Origin: UBA1479 sp963972065 | GTDB taxonomy: Bacteria > Pseudomonadota > Alphaproteobacteria > Rhodospirillales > Casp-alpha2 | Assembly: GCA_963972065.1 (NCBI GenBank) | Contig: CAXAVJ010000059.1 | Coordinates: 1-21,590 of the forward strand | DNA length: 21,590 nt | Direction: 5' to 3' | Position numbers and translations under genes: made by a program | The notes under the pieces: generated by a model | Told to the model about the DNA's origin: nothing | What the model saw: the letters and a program-made list of their open reading frames with translations, nothing else | Databases searched by the model: none | Shown: one piece after another, positions 1-6,087 of the stretch | How positions within the stretch are numbered: the first letter of the stretch is position 1 | How the letters are laid out: the number at the start of each line of letters is the position of its first letter

Positions 1-937
1 GGGTGCCGGATAGACCCGACAGGAAATTGCCAAGGCCGTCCGCATTCACCGCACCCTGCACGGCGCGGAAGTCGATGGGCTCTTGACGGCGCTTGGATAG
101 GCGCTGAATGGCCACGCCGTCGCCATAGGTTTCGATGGCGCCGACGATGGTGACGATGGCGAAGGGGATCAGAAGCCGCCAAAAATCGGCCCCGAACGAC
201 AGGTCGAGACCTGGCCAAGTGCCTTCCGGCAAACCAACCCAACTGGCGGCAGCGACCTTGGACAAATCGAACGCCCCCATGGCAAAGGCGATCGCGCAGC
301 CGACCGCGACACCGATGAGCGGCCCCCATAGACGAATGGGGCCTTTACCGAACAGGGACACACCGACGATCACCACGAAGGTCGCAATCGCCGTCGCCGG
401 TGCGGCGGCGCTGCCTTCGGGAACACCGGGCATGGGCGCGTTGAGCATTTTGAAGATGATGGGAAATACCGTCACGGCGATCATCATGATGACCGTCCCG
501 CCGACCGTCGGCGTGATAATCCGACGCAAATACCCCAGACGGAAGGAAAACAGGAACTGGATCAGCGAGGACATGAGCACCAGGGTCGCCAGTAACGCCA
601 TACCGCCCGACTTGATGGCATCGACGGAAATCGCCATGAAGGCGCCCGACGTGCCCATGAACAGGACAAATCCGGCCCCGCACTGGCCCAGAAGCGGCAT
701 CTTGATCGGTCGTGCCTGGATCATCGTGGTGATACCGCAGACGACCAGCGCCGCGAAAACGGCCCAGGACGTCGCCCCGCCGGGGTCCCCGGCCGCGCGG
801 ATGACAATAACCGGCGCCAGGACGATGCCGGCGATGATCAGTATGACGACCTGTAGTCCCAATCCGGCGGAAAGCGCCAGCGGCGGCGTTTCGTCCACCG
901 CGTACTTCAGGTCCGTTTCCCGGTTTTCCGTGCTCAA
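1..937 (-). CDS. NCS2-family purine/xanthine/uracil permease, truncated at the window edge
   Basis: Inner-membrane nucleobase:cation symporter of the NCS2 (xanthine/uracil permease) family, by overall character and the segment 'VTIVGAIETYGDGVAIQRLS' followed by the 'GAVNADGLGNFLSGLSGT' block typical of the family. Reading the minus strand gives an uninterrupted run of hydrophobic helices after a short polar N-terminus (LSTENRETDLKYAVDETPP). The likely start is TTG at 937: the frame is closed upstream by a stop near 998 and contains no ATG or GTG in between, and a purine-rich GGGGGATAAAGG lies just before it. About 312 codons are present; full members are about 430-580 residues, so the C-terminal part lies left of the window. 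It is divergent from bfd. Substrate (xanthine, urate or uracil) cannot be decided from this part. Confidence 0.85.
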   Translation of the reverse strand, partial: MSTENRETDLKYAVDETPPLALSAGLGLQVVILIIAGIVLAPVIVIRAAGDPGGATSWAVFAALVVCGITTMIQARPIKMPLLGQCGAGFVLFMGTSGAFMAISVDAIKSGGMALLATLVLMSSLIQFLFSFRLGYLRRIITPTVGGTVIMMIAVTVFPIIFKMLNAPMPGVPEGSAAAPATAIATFVVIVGVSLFGKGPIRLWGPLIGVAVGCAIAFAMGAFDLSKVAAASWVGLPEGTWPGLDLSFGADFWRLLIPFAIVTIVGAIETYGDGVAIQRLSKRRQEPIDFRAVQGAVNADGLGNFLSGLSGT

Positions 938-1063
938 CGCCTTTATCCCCCATATTCGACTGCCCAGGCGGCAGACCGGCCCCGTGCAAGAGTCCCCTCA
1001 ATCGCCAAGGGCGTTCAAGATAATTCGCCCCGGGGCTTGAAATCGAATTTTGATTTTACGATA

Positions 1064-1093
1064 TTGACAATCATTCGCAGAACGAATGATACT
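1064..1093 (+). promoter_or_regulatory. Putative sigma70 promoter of bfd
   Basis: A perfect -35 hexamer TTGACA (1064-1069) is followed after 18 nt by GATACT (1088-1093), which matches four of six -10 consensus bases. This would start transcription near 1100, leaving a leader of about 30 nt before the bfd ATG at 1131. The Fur-like box overlaps the -10, as expected for a repressed iron-starvation promoter. Confidence 0.6.
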
Positions 1094-1100
1094 CATTATC
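1082..1100 (+). promoter_or_regulatory. Fur box (iron-responsive operator)
   Basis: The 19 bases ACGAATGATACTCATTATC match the classical Fur consensus GATAATGATAATCATTATC at 15 of 19 positions and overlap the -10 of the bfd promoter. An 8-bp perfect inverted repeat (ATCATTCG 1070-1077 / CGAATGAT 1083-1090) overlaps its left half, so two dimers could bind side by side. Iron-replete repression of bfd is the expected outcome; the binding protein (Fur, or another Fur-superfamily member) is inferred. Confidence 0.75.
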
Positions 1101-1130
1101 AACAATAATCCGCGACCGGGAACCGCATCC

Positions 1131-1355
1131 ATGTACGTCTGCAATTGCAACGGAATCACCGAAACCGAAGTCAAGGAAGCGGTGCGTTCCGGCGCCGAAA
1201 AGTGGGACGACGTGCATACCTATTTCGATTGCGCGCCCTGCTGCGGCAAATGCGAATGCGAGATTTCCGAAGCCATCTGCCAGGCACGTCGCAAAACCGC
1301 CACCACCGACGAACCCCTGTTCGCGACCCCTGCGGCGCTGGCGGCGGCAGGCTGA
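1131..1355 (+). CDS. bfd: Bacterioferritin-associated ferredoxin
   Basis: Small [2Fe-2S] protein of 74 residues that delivers electrons to bacterioferritin so stored ferric iron can be released. The N-terminus MYVCNCNGIT is the family signature, and Cys4, Cys6, Cys38 and Cys41 fall exactly at the cluster-ligand positions of E. coli Bfd (C4, C6, C38, C41). Additional cysteines (34, 37, 43, 50) crowd the second pair in DCAPCCGKCEC. The C-terminal Ala/Thr-rich tail is not conserved in the family. An in-frame ATG at 1086 lies inside the promoter and Fur box, so 1131 is chosen; the Shine-Dalgarno is weak. Regulation by iron through the overlapping Fur box is strongly suggested. No bacterioferritin gene is in the window. 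Confidence 0.93.
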   Translation: MYVCNCNGITETEVKEAVRSGAEKWDDVHTYFDCAPCCGKCECEISEAICQARRKTATTDEPLFATPAALAAAG

Positions 1356-1356
1356 C

Positions 1357-1527
1357 ATGTTCCTCTGGCAGGCCCTCAATCCGAAGGCCGTTGTCGCGGC
1401 TTTTGCCGCCCTGTCGAAGGAGCCACGGCACCAACCAAAGAGCGCCGCTGCCGTGGAAGAGCGCCCGGCCGCAACCCCGCCGACGCTGGGCCTCGTCAAT
1501 TCTTACGACCCCAACAACCTGACCTAA
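1357..1527 (+). CDS. Small hypothetical protein downstream of bfd
   Basis: A 56-residue ORF begins at ATG 1357, one base after the bfd stop codon (1353-1355), and ends at TAA 1525-1527. It reads MFLWQALNPKAVVAAFAALS, then a Pro/Ala-rich linker, then ...GLVNSYDPNNLT at the C-terminus. The tight spacing suggests translational coupling to bfd and the same iron control. There is no convincing Shine-Dalgarno of its own, no cysteines and no recognisable domain. The N-terminal 20 residues could form an amphipathic helix. It could be a real small partner of Bfd or a chance ORF in GC-rich DNA. Confidence 0.5.
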   Translation: MFLWQALNPKAVVAAFAALSKEPRHQPKSAAAVEERPAATPPTLGLVNSYDPNNLT

Positions 1528-1555
1528 CCTCCCGTAAGCGGCGGAGCGGTCTTCG

Positions 1556-1990
1556 CTATTTGATTAGCGCCACCGGCGCACGGGATGACGTGTCGATCAA
1601 TCCGACGCAGCCGTCGCGCTTGTCGTCCTCCGCCTCGCAGGTCATGACGCCGTTCAGAAGAAAACGGCCGATCTTGGCGCATTGCACGCCATCGATATCG
1701 AACACCTTGAGTGAGGTCTTGCCGTCGGGGATCGGCCCGCCCTGCACCGCCACGCGGCGGACGACGATGCCGTCCGTATCAAAGATCACCAGATCCAGCT
1801 TGAGGTCGCGGAACGCCATGCCCGCCTTGTTGGTCAGCACCAGATAGGCGCGGCAGGCGCTGGCCAGCGGTTCCAGCTTGTTCAATTCCACCCCGATGCG
1901 CCCGTCCGCCGCCCGGGCCGGGCCCGTGACGGCGATCATGGCGCCAAGGACAAGGATAACGGCGGCGGTCGTCAGGCGGCAGGCGGTCAT
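1556..1990 (-). CDS. Small secreted four-cysteine protein, function unknown
   Basis: Predicted periplasmic protein of 144 residues. It starts MTACRLTTAAVILVLGAMIA with a basic N-terminus, a hydrophobic core and an Ala-rich cleavage region around residue 27-28. The start ATG at 1990 is preceded by a good Shine-Dalgarno (GGGGAGAG); the frame extends upstream to 2035 but without a ribosome site. The mature part begins with 'GVELNKLEPL', then a Cys-Arg-Ala-Tyr motif, and has Cys46, Cys104, Cys118 and Cys128, enough for two disulfides. It resembles uncharacterised alphaproteobacterial proteins often named only for their signal peptide, with the shared pattern 'ELNKLEP...CRAY...LIDxxSRAxxALxK'. It lies downstream of the FAH-family gene on the same strand but is separated from it by a hairpin. 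No function is assigned. Confidence 0.8.
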   Translation of the reverse strand: MTACRLTTAAVILVLGAMIAVTGPARAADGRIGVELNKLEPLASACRAYLVLTNKAGMAFRDLKLDLVIFDTDGIVVRRVAVQGGPIPDGKTSLKVFDIDGVQCAKIGRFLLNGVMTCEAEDDKRDGCVGLIDTSSRAPVALIK

Positions 1991-2068
1991 GGCGGTCTCT
2001 CCCCTTCGCGGCGCCCCAAGCGCGCCGATGGCCAATCATAGCCGGCAGAACCGCCCTGTCACGGATGA

Positions 2069-2090
2069 AGGGGCGGCCCACGCCGCCCCT
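2069..2090 (-). terminator. GC-rich hairpin downstream of the FAH-family gene
   Basis: A perfect 9-bp stem (AGGGGCGGC at 2069-2077 with GCCGCCCCT at 2082-2090) closes a 4-nt loop, starting 16 bases beyond the stop codon of the FAH-family gene. Only a short T-poor tail follows on the minus strand, so it is not a textbook intrinsic terminator. It may end transcription with Rho or protect the 3' end, and it separates this gene from the secreted-protein gene. Confidence 0.5.
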
Positions 2091-2105
2091 CCCCAGTCAT
2101 TCCGG

Positions 2106-2972
2106 TCAAGCCTCGGCGACGATGGGATTGCCGAGAATGCCGATGCCTTCGACCTCGACCTCGACCCGGTCGCCGGCCTTCATCCAACCCGGCGGTTTCA
2201 TGGCATGGGCCACGCCCGACGGCGTGCCCGTGGCGACCACGTCACCCGGCTCCAACGTCATGAATTCGGACAGAATGGCGACCAGCCGTGCAACGCCGAA
2301 GATCAGGTCGCCGGTGTTGGAATCCTGGCGCGTTTCGCCGTTGACCCGCGACGTGATGCGCAGGCCCGATGCCCCCGCCGGCAACTCATCCGGCGTCACC
2401 ACGACGGGGCCCAAGGGGCCGGTGCCGTCGAAGTTTTTGCCCTGGGTCCATTGCGGCGTATAACGCTGCCAGGCGCGAACCGAGACATCATTGAATAGGG
2501 TGTAGCCGAACACATGGTCCAGCCCCTTGTCTTCCGGAATCGCCCGGCCGCCCTTGCCGATAATGAAAGTCAGTTCAGCCTCGTAATCCAGCTGGTCGCA
2601 GACCTTGGGTAGGATCACCGGTGCTTCGGCGGCAACCAACGACGACGGCCAACGCACGAACAGGGACGGATACGTCGGCGGCTCATGCCCGCCTTCGCGC
2701 GCATGGGCGGCATAATTCAGGCCGACACAGACGAACTTGCCCGGTCGTTCGATGGGCAACGCCGGCGTGACGTCCTTGAGCGCCAGGGTCGCTTCGGCGC
2801 CGGCCCCCTTAACGGCGGCGGCGGCGCGGGCAAGCGCGTCCGGTCCGGCTTCGATCAGGGCCTGCATCGTCTTCGGCAACGCCGGGTCGGCTGCGGCGAC
2901 ATCAATCACCTTGTCGCCGTCGACCACGCCCAGGCGCGGTCCGCCGGACGCTTCGAACATCATAAGTCTCAT
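2106..2972 (-). CDS. Fumarylacetoacetate hydrolase (FAH) family protein
   Basis: A 288-residue cytosolic enzyme of the FAH superfamily, whose members hydrolyse or decarboxylate 2-oxo/1,3-diketo acids from aromatic and sugar-acid breakdown. The expected divalent-metal ligands are visible: Glu131 and Glu133 in 'DYEAEL' and Asp162 in 'LFNDVS'. His90 and Glu93 in 'NYAAHARE' have the spacing of the FAHD1-type catalytic dyad, and Lys179 lies in 'QGKNFDGTGPLGP'. The C-terminus has the typical 'MTLEPGDVVATGTPSGVA'. The start ATG at 2972 follows AAGGAACC; the frame runs upstream to 3041 without a ribosome site. Divergent from the TetR gene across a 32-bp palindrome, so probably controlled by that regulator. 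Exact substrate is not decidable: acylpyruvase, ureidoglycolate lyase-like and 2-keto-3-deoxy-sugar acid types all look similar. Confidence 0.88.
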   Translation of the reverse strand: MRLMMFEASGGPRLGVVDGDKVIDVAAADPALPKTMQALIEAGPDALARAAAAVKGAGAEATLALKDVTPALPIERPGKFVCVGLNYAAHAREGGHEPPTYPSLFVRWPSSLVAAEAPVILPKVCDQLDYEAELTFIIGKGGRAIPEDKGLDHVFGYTLFNDVSVRAWQRYTPQWTQGKNFDGTGPLGPVVVTPDELPAGASGLRITSRVNGETRQDSNTGDLIFGVARLVAILSEFMTLEPGDVVATGTPSGVAHAMKPPGWMKAGDRVEVEVEGIGILGNPIVAEA

Positions 2973-3075
2973 GGATGGTTCCTTTTGGTATGGTCTTGTC
3001 TGCCTTTGAAAAGGCCTTCTCACGGGGGCGTTTGTCAACATTTCGCTGCATGCGGTACCACCTTAACGGACAAGC

Positions 3076-3107
3076 TTAAATCATTTGAATTAATTCATAT
3101 GATTTAA
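3076..3107. promoter_or_regulatory. 32-bp near-perfect palindromic operator between the FAH-family and tetR genes
   Basis: An AT-rich inverted repeat centred on GAATTAATTC: half-sites TTAAATCATTTGAATT (3076-3091) and AATTCATATGATTTAA (3092-3107) are complementary at 15 of 16 pairs, the exception being T3085/T3098. It contains a plausible -10 for the TetR gene (TATGAT, 3098-3103) and ends 12 bases before its ATG at 3120. Position, symmetry and AT-richness in otherwise GC-rich DNA make it the likely operator for autoregulation and for control of the divergent FAH-family gene. Confidence 0.8.
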
Positions 3108-3119
3108 TACAGTTGCTGC

Positions 3120-3794
3120 ATGGAACCTGCCGACACCCGCGAAAACCTTATCCTCGCCGCCGAACGCCTGTTCGCCGAAAAAGGCATCGATAACGTGTCG
3201 CTGCGCGAGATCAACCGCGCCGCCGGCCAGAAGAACGTGGCCGCGTTGCATTACCATTTCGGCACCCGCGAGATGCTGCTCGAAGCGATCTTCGAACACC
3301 GCATGGCCGGCATCAACCGGCGCCGCGTCGCCATGCTTGACGCGATGGAAGCCACCGGCCCGATAACAGAGGTGCGCCCCGTCGTCACCGCCATGGTGGC
3401 ACCGCTGGCGGAACAACTCGACCCCACCGTGCGCGGCCAACATTACGTGCGCTTTCTGGCGCAGGTGATCAGCGATCCCGGGATCGACCTGGGCGATCTG
3501 GTGCGCGACAAGTTCGACCACGGCATGGCGCGCACCCGCGACCTGCTGCGCGGCCTGCTTTCGGATCTGCCCGCGCCCCTGGTCGAACAGCGCATCCGCC
3601 AGGCCGTCGCCCATTTCGTCCATGCCCTGGCCGACAAGGCCCGGCGCGATGCCGGCGGCCGCACCACCGGACGCAGCGGCGGCACCCAACTGTTCGTCGC
3701 CAACCTGATCGACAGCATCGCCGGCGCCCTGACGGCGCCCGTATCCGACAAAACCATGGCCCTCCTTGCCGAGGTGCCGCGCAAAACAGCCTGA
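3120..3794 (+). CDS. TetR-family transcriptional regulator
   Basis: A 224-residue DNA-binding repressor. The N-terminal helix-turn-helix is clear: 'TRENLILAAERLFAEKG' helix 1, then 'VSLREINRAAG' and the recognition region 'VAALHYHFGTREMLLEAIF' (about residues 6-55). The remaining residues form the helical ligand-binding and dimerisation domain. The ATG at 3120 has almost no Shine-Dalgarno in front, and if TATGAT at 3098-3103 is the -10 the mRNA leader would be only about 10 nt, so translation may be nearly leaderless. The 32-bp palindrome just upstream should be its operator. It is followed after 18 bp by the dioxygenase gene, which is probably co-transcribed. The ligand is likely the substrate or product of the FAH-family protein or dioxygenase, by inference only. 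Confidence 0.9.
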   Translation: MEPADTRENLILAAERLFAEKGIDNVSLREINRAAGQKNVAALHYHFGTREMLLEAIFEHRMAGINRRRVAMLDAMEATGPITEVRPVVTAMVAPLAEQLDPTVRGQHYVRFLAQVISDPGIDLGDLVRDKFDHGMARTRDLLRGLLSDLPAPLVEQRIRQAVAHFVHALADKARRDAGGRTTGRSGGTQLFVANLIDSIAGALTAPVSDKTMALLAEVPRKTA

Positions 3795-3812
3795 ACACGG
3801 GAGGCCCACCAG

Positions 3813-4718
3813 ATGACCGCACAACCGCAACCCGACTTTCGCCACATCAGCGTCAGCCCCATCTCGGGCGCCCTCGGCGCGGAGATCGGCGGCGTTGACC
3901 TGTCCCGGCCGCTGGCCCCGGACGTGGTTACGGAAATCCGCCGCGCCCTGGTCGACAACCTGGTCATTTTCTTCCGCGACCAGGACCTGACGCCCGACCT
4001 GCAGAAGGCCTTCGGCCGGCTGTTCGGCGACCTTCACGTCAATTCCTTCTTCCCCCAGGTGCCCGGCCACGAGGAAGTCCAACTCCTGCTCAAGGAACCG
4101 CAGCACAAGAACAACATCGGCGACCGCTGGCATACGGACGTCAGCTACACCCGGCGCCCCGCCCTCGGCTCCATCCTCTACGCCAAGGAAGTGCCGCCCT
4201 ACGGCGGCGATACCATGTTCGCCAACATGTATTTGGCCTATGAAACTCTGTCCGACGGCATGAAGGCCATGCTGCGCGGCCTGCGCGCCTTCCACAGCGC
4301 GCGGGAGAATTTCGCCAAACGGGCGGCGGAGGCGGAATTGCCCGGGAGCGCATCCGGCGGGTTCCAGCATTCCGACGACGTGGAACAGGAAGCCTCCCAT
4401 CCGGTGATCCGCACCCATCCGGAATCGGGCCGCGATGCCCTCTACGTCAACAGCGTCTTCACCAAGAATTTCGAGGGCATGACGCGCGAGGAAAGCGCGC
4501 CGCTGCTGCAATACCTGTTCGCCCATCTGTGCAAACCGGACTTCGTCTGCCGGTTCCGCTGGCAGCCCGGCTCTCTCGCTTTCTGGGACAACCGCTGCAC
4601 CCAGCATTTCGCCATCAACGACTATCACGGCTTTCGTCGCCATATGAACCGGGTGACGCTATTGGGCGATGCACCTTTCCTGGCCGAGGGAACGGACCCG
4701 GCGCACGCGGCGGCCTAA
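3813..4718 (+). CDS. TauD/TfdA-family Fe(II)/2-oxoglutarate-dependent dioxygenase
   Basis: A 301-residue non-haem iron oxygenase that uses 2-oxoglutarate and O2 to hydroxylate a substrate, often releasing a sulfonate, ether or amine-linked group. The iron-binding triad is intact: His107 and Asp109 in 'DRWHTDVSY' and His265 in 'RCTQHFAIND'. Arg276, eleven residues after His265, is the expected 2-oxoglutarate carboxylate anchor (TauD uses H255/R266), and Arg280 is also conserved. The N-terminal 'SGALGAEIGGVDLSRPL' is the usual start of the family. A strong Shine-Dalgarno GGGAGG precedes ATG 3813. It follows tetR by 18 bp and is probably in one operon with it. The actual substrate (taurine, aryloxyalkanoate, other) cannot be called; the neighbouring FAH-family gene hints at a carbon-skeleton breakdown pathway. 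Confidence 0.92.
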   Translation: MTAQPQPDFRHISVSPISGALGAEIGGVDLSRPLAPDVVTEIRRALVDNLVIFFRDQDLTPDLQKAFGRLFGDLHVNSFFPQVPGHEEVQLLLKEPQHKNNIGDRWHTDVSYTRRPALGSILYAKEVPPYGGDTMFANMYLAYETLSDGMKAMLRGLRAFHSARENFAKRAAEAELPGSASGGFQHSDDVEQEASHPVIRTHPESGRDALYVNSVFTKNFEGMTREESAPLLQYLFAHLCKPDFVCRFRWQPGSLAFWDNRCTQHFAINDYHGFRRHMNRVTLLGDAPFLAEGTDPAHAAA

Positions 4719-4780
4719 GCCCGCGCCGGATTTCGTCAGCGCCCATAAGCCCGGCTCTTTAACAGCACGGCGTTTAGTGT

Positions 4781-5737
4781 TTAGCCGCCTTGCCGGGTGT
4801 GACGACCCGGCGGATTCCCATAGCGCGCGGTATAGGCATTGATGAAGTTGGTGACGTGGTTGTAACCAACCCGGTAGGCGATGACCTTCATCGGGGTGGA
4901 TTCCATCGTCAACGCGATACGTGCATGTTCAAGGCGGTGGTTTCGCAACACTTCGAAGACCGTTGCGCCGAAAGCCATGCGGAATCCGGCGTTCAAGCGC
5001 TTTTCCGTCAACCCAACCGCGCTGGCCAATTCCCCCAGACTTGGCGGGTTCCGCATATCCTTAAGCAAGATGTCCCGCGCGGCATGAACACTGTCGCGCT
5101 CACTCCTGGACAACTTGTTCCTTGCCTCCTTGCCGCTGGGTCTCCCTACGGCTTGGACGGCCAGCAACTGCAAAACGGTCCCTTCCATGAACAGGGTGCG
5201 CAGCGGACCGTTCAAGCCCGGGGCAAACAGGTTTTGCGCCAGATTGCGGAGCTGGCGCGAGCACTTCATGGTGAAGACCTTGCTCTCGCGGATGTCCGGC
5301 TCCAGCAGCGGCCGCAGCTCCGACGGCACATCGTCATCGAACAACCGCGCAATACGGTCACCCTGCAGGCCATACCCGGCAAGCTTGATCTGCTGCCCGG
5401 CCGTAAGATGAAAATCGACGGTACGGACGAGCGGCCGGAACAACACCGCGTGGTTCGGGCCGACTTGGAACCGCGGGCCGTCCGACAACTCGATATCCAA
5501 CTGTCCCGAGACCGCGACGTCGCTGCTCAGCCAAACGTCCTTCTCGCTGTCCGAAGGCTGAACCGTCAGATCCTTGCGCACATCCGCGGTGGCCAGAAAG
5601 ACCCTCAGCCCGGGCCCGATCTCCAGCCGCTCGATCACGGCCTTCCAATAGTCGTCATCAATTTCGGTTCGCTCGCTGACCTGAAGGCTGCGATCACCGG
5701 TCGCCTCTTGCAGGAGCCATTCCACGTTGTTTGGCAT
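4781..5737 (-). CDS. AraC-family transcriptional regulator (PchR-like)
   Basis: A 318-residue regulator. The C-terminal AraC/XylS double helix-turn-helix is clear, beginning about residue 220 ('ERDSVHAARDILLKDMRNPP'), with 'SLGELASAVGLTEKRLNAGFRMAFG' as the first and 'TPMKVIAYRVGYNHVTNFINAYTARYGNPPGRHT' as the second. The segment before it ('LNGPLRTLFMEGTVLQLLAVQ') resembles the linker of PchR-type regulators that sense ferric siderophores, so an iron or siderophore ligand is possible but unproven. The N-terminal ~200 residues are a less conserved effector domain. The ATG at 5737 lacks a clear Shine-Dalgarno. It is divergent from the large Cys-rich/tectonin gene starting at 6088 across 350 bp and is the obvious candidate activator of that gene. 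It converges with the dioxygenase gene 62 bp away. Confidence 0.9.
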   Translation of the reverse strand: MPNNVEWLLQEATGDRSLQVSERTEIDDDYWKAVIERLEIGPGLRVFLATADVRKDLTVQPSDSEKDVWLSSDVAVSGQLDIELSDGPRFQVGPNHAVLFRPLVRTVDFHLTAGQQIKLAGYGLQGDRIARLFDDDVPSELRPLLEPDIRESKVFTMKCSRQLRNLAQNLFAPGLNGPLRTLFMEGTVLQLLAVQAVGRPSGKEARNKLSRSERDSVHAARDILLKDMRNPPSLGELASAVGLTEKRLNAGFRMAFGATVFEVLRNHRLEHARIALTMESTPMKVIAYRVGYNHVTNFINAYTARYGNPPGRHTRQGG

Positions 5738-6087
5738 GGGACGAAATCAACACTGTTTCTACAAGTTCGGCATGTGGCCTGATGCGAATGCTCGTGTCTT
5801 GAGCTTATCTGAATTCACCTACGATCAGACACACCAATGACTAGCACTGATCATTATTGAACTATTGTTCATAGTGAAGCCTTTTATCATATAACGCGCA
5901 TCTTGCACGCTCATCCCTTCGTAGGAAAAGTAATCCCAACCGCGCAATCACCGCACAAGACGGTGACGGTACCGTGCGCGCTGTGGCGGTTCTGTCTCGC
6001 CTCGGCGGGCATTGAACCTGCGGCTGCTCTCGAAGGAAATGCGCGGACTGAAAAACGGGTGAACGCCCGCATCAGGGGGAGAGAATT
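5738..6087. promoter_or_regulatory. Divergent regulatory region between araC-type gene and Cys-rich/tectonin gene A
   Basis: No credible gene lies here. The stretch 5805-5895 is markedly AT-rich against GC-rich surroundings. It holds a 14-bp inverted repeat TGAAC-tatt-GTTCA (5858-5871) and a good -10-like TATAAC (5890-5895) with TTGTTC (5865-5870) 19 nt upstream. CACT/AGTG arms (5846-5849 / 5872-5875) enclose the repeat. If this is the promoter, gene A has a long leader of about 190 nt, containing a 10-bp palindrome ACGGTACCGT (5966-5975) and distant arms GCGGGC (6005-6010) / GCCCGC (6065-6070) that could fold over the region before the ribosome site. An AraC activator site is inferred, not shown. 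Confidence 0.4.
6074..6083 (+). promoter_or_regulatory. Strong ribosome binding site deciding the start of gene A
   Basis: AGGGGGAGAG, with core GGAG at 6078-6081, sits six bases before ATG 6088. It favours that start over the in-frame ATG at 6172, which has only GGCGGGA three bases upstream but would give a conventional signal peptide. Confidence 0.6.

Noticed and set aside
135..1040. 301-codon plus-strand ORF opposite the permease
   Set aside because: Composition is Met/Thr/Pro/Arg-rich with no domain, while the minus strand codes a clear NCS2 membrane protein over the same bases.
1086..1130. Upstream in-frame ATG extending bfd by 15 residues
   Set aside because: It lies in the Fur box and -10 region; MYVC at 1131 is the universal family N-terminus.
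3090..4643. 517-codon minus-strand ORF
   Set aside because: It is antisense to the TetR and TauD-type genes, both of which have intact motifs and good context.
4790..5782. 330-codon plus-strand ORF
   Set aside because: Antisense shadow of the PchR-like AraC gene; no recognisable domain.
6000..6040. tRNA-like T-arm (GGTTCAATGCC on the minus strand)
   Set aside because: The stem around it does not pair well and no anticodon or acceptor arm could be found nearby; probably chance.
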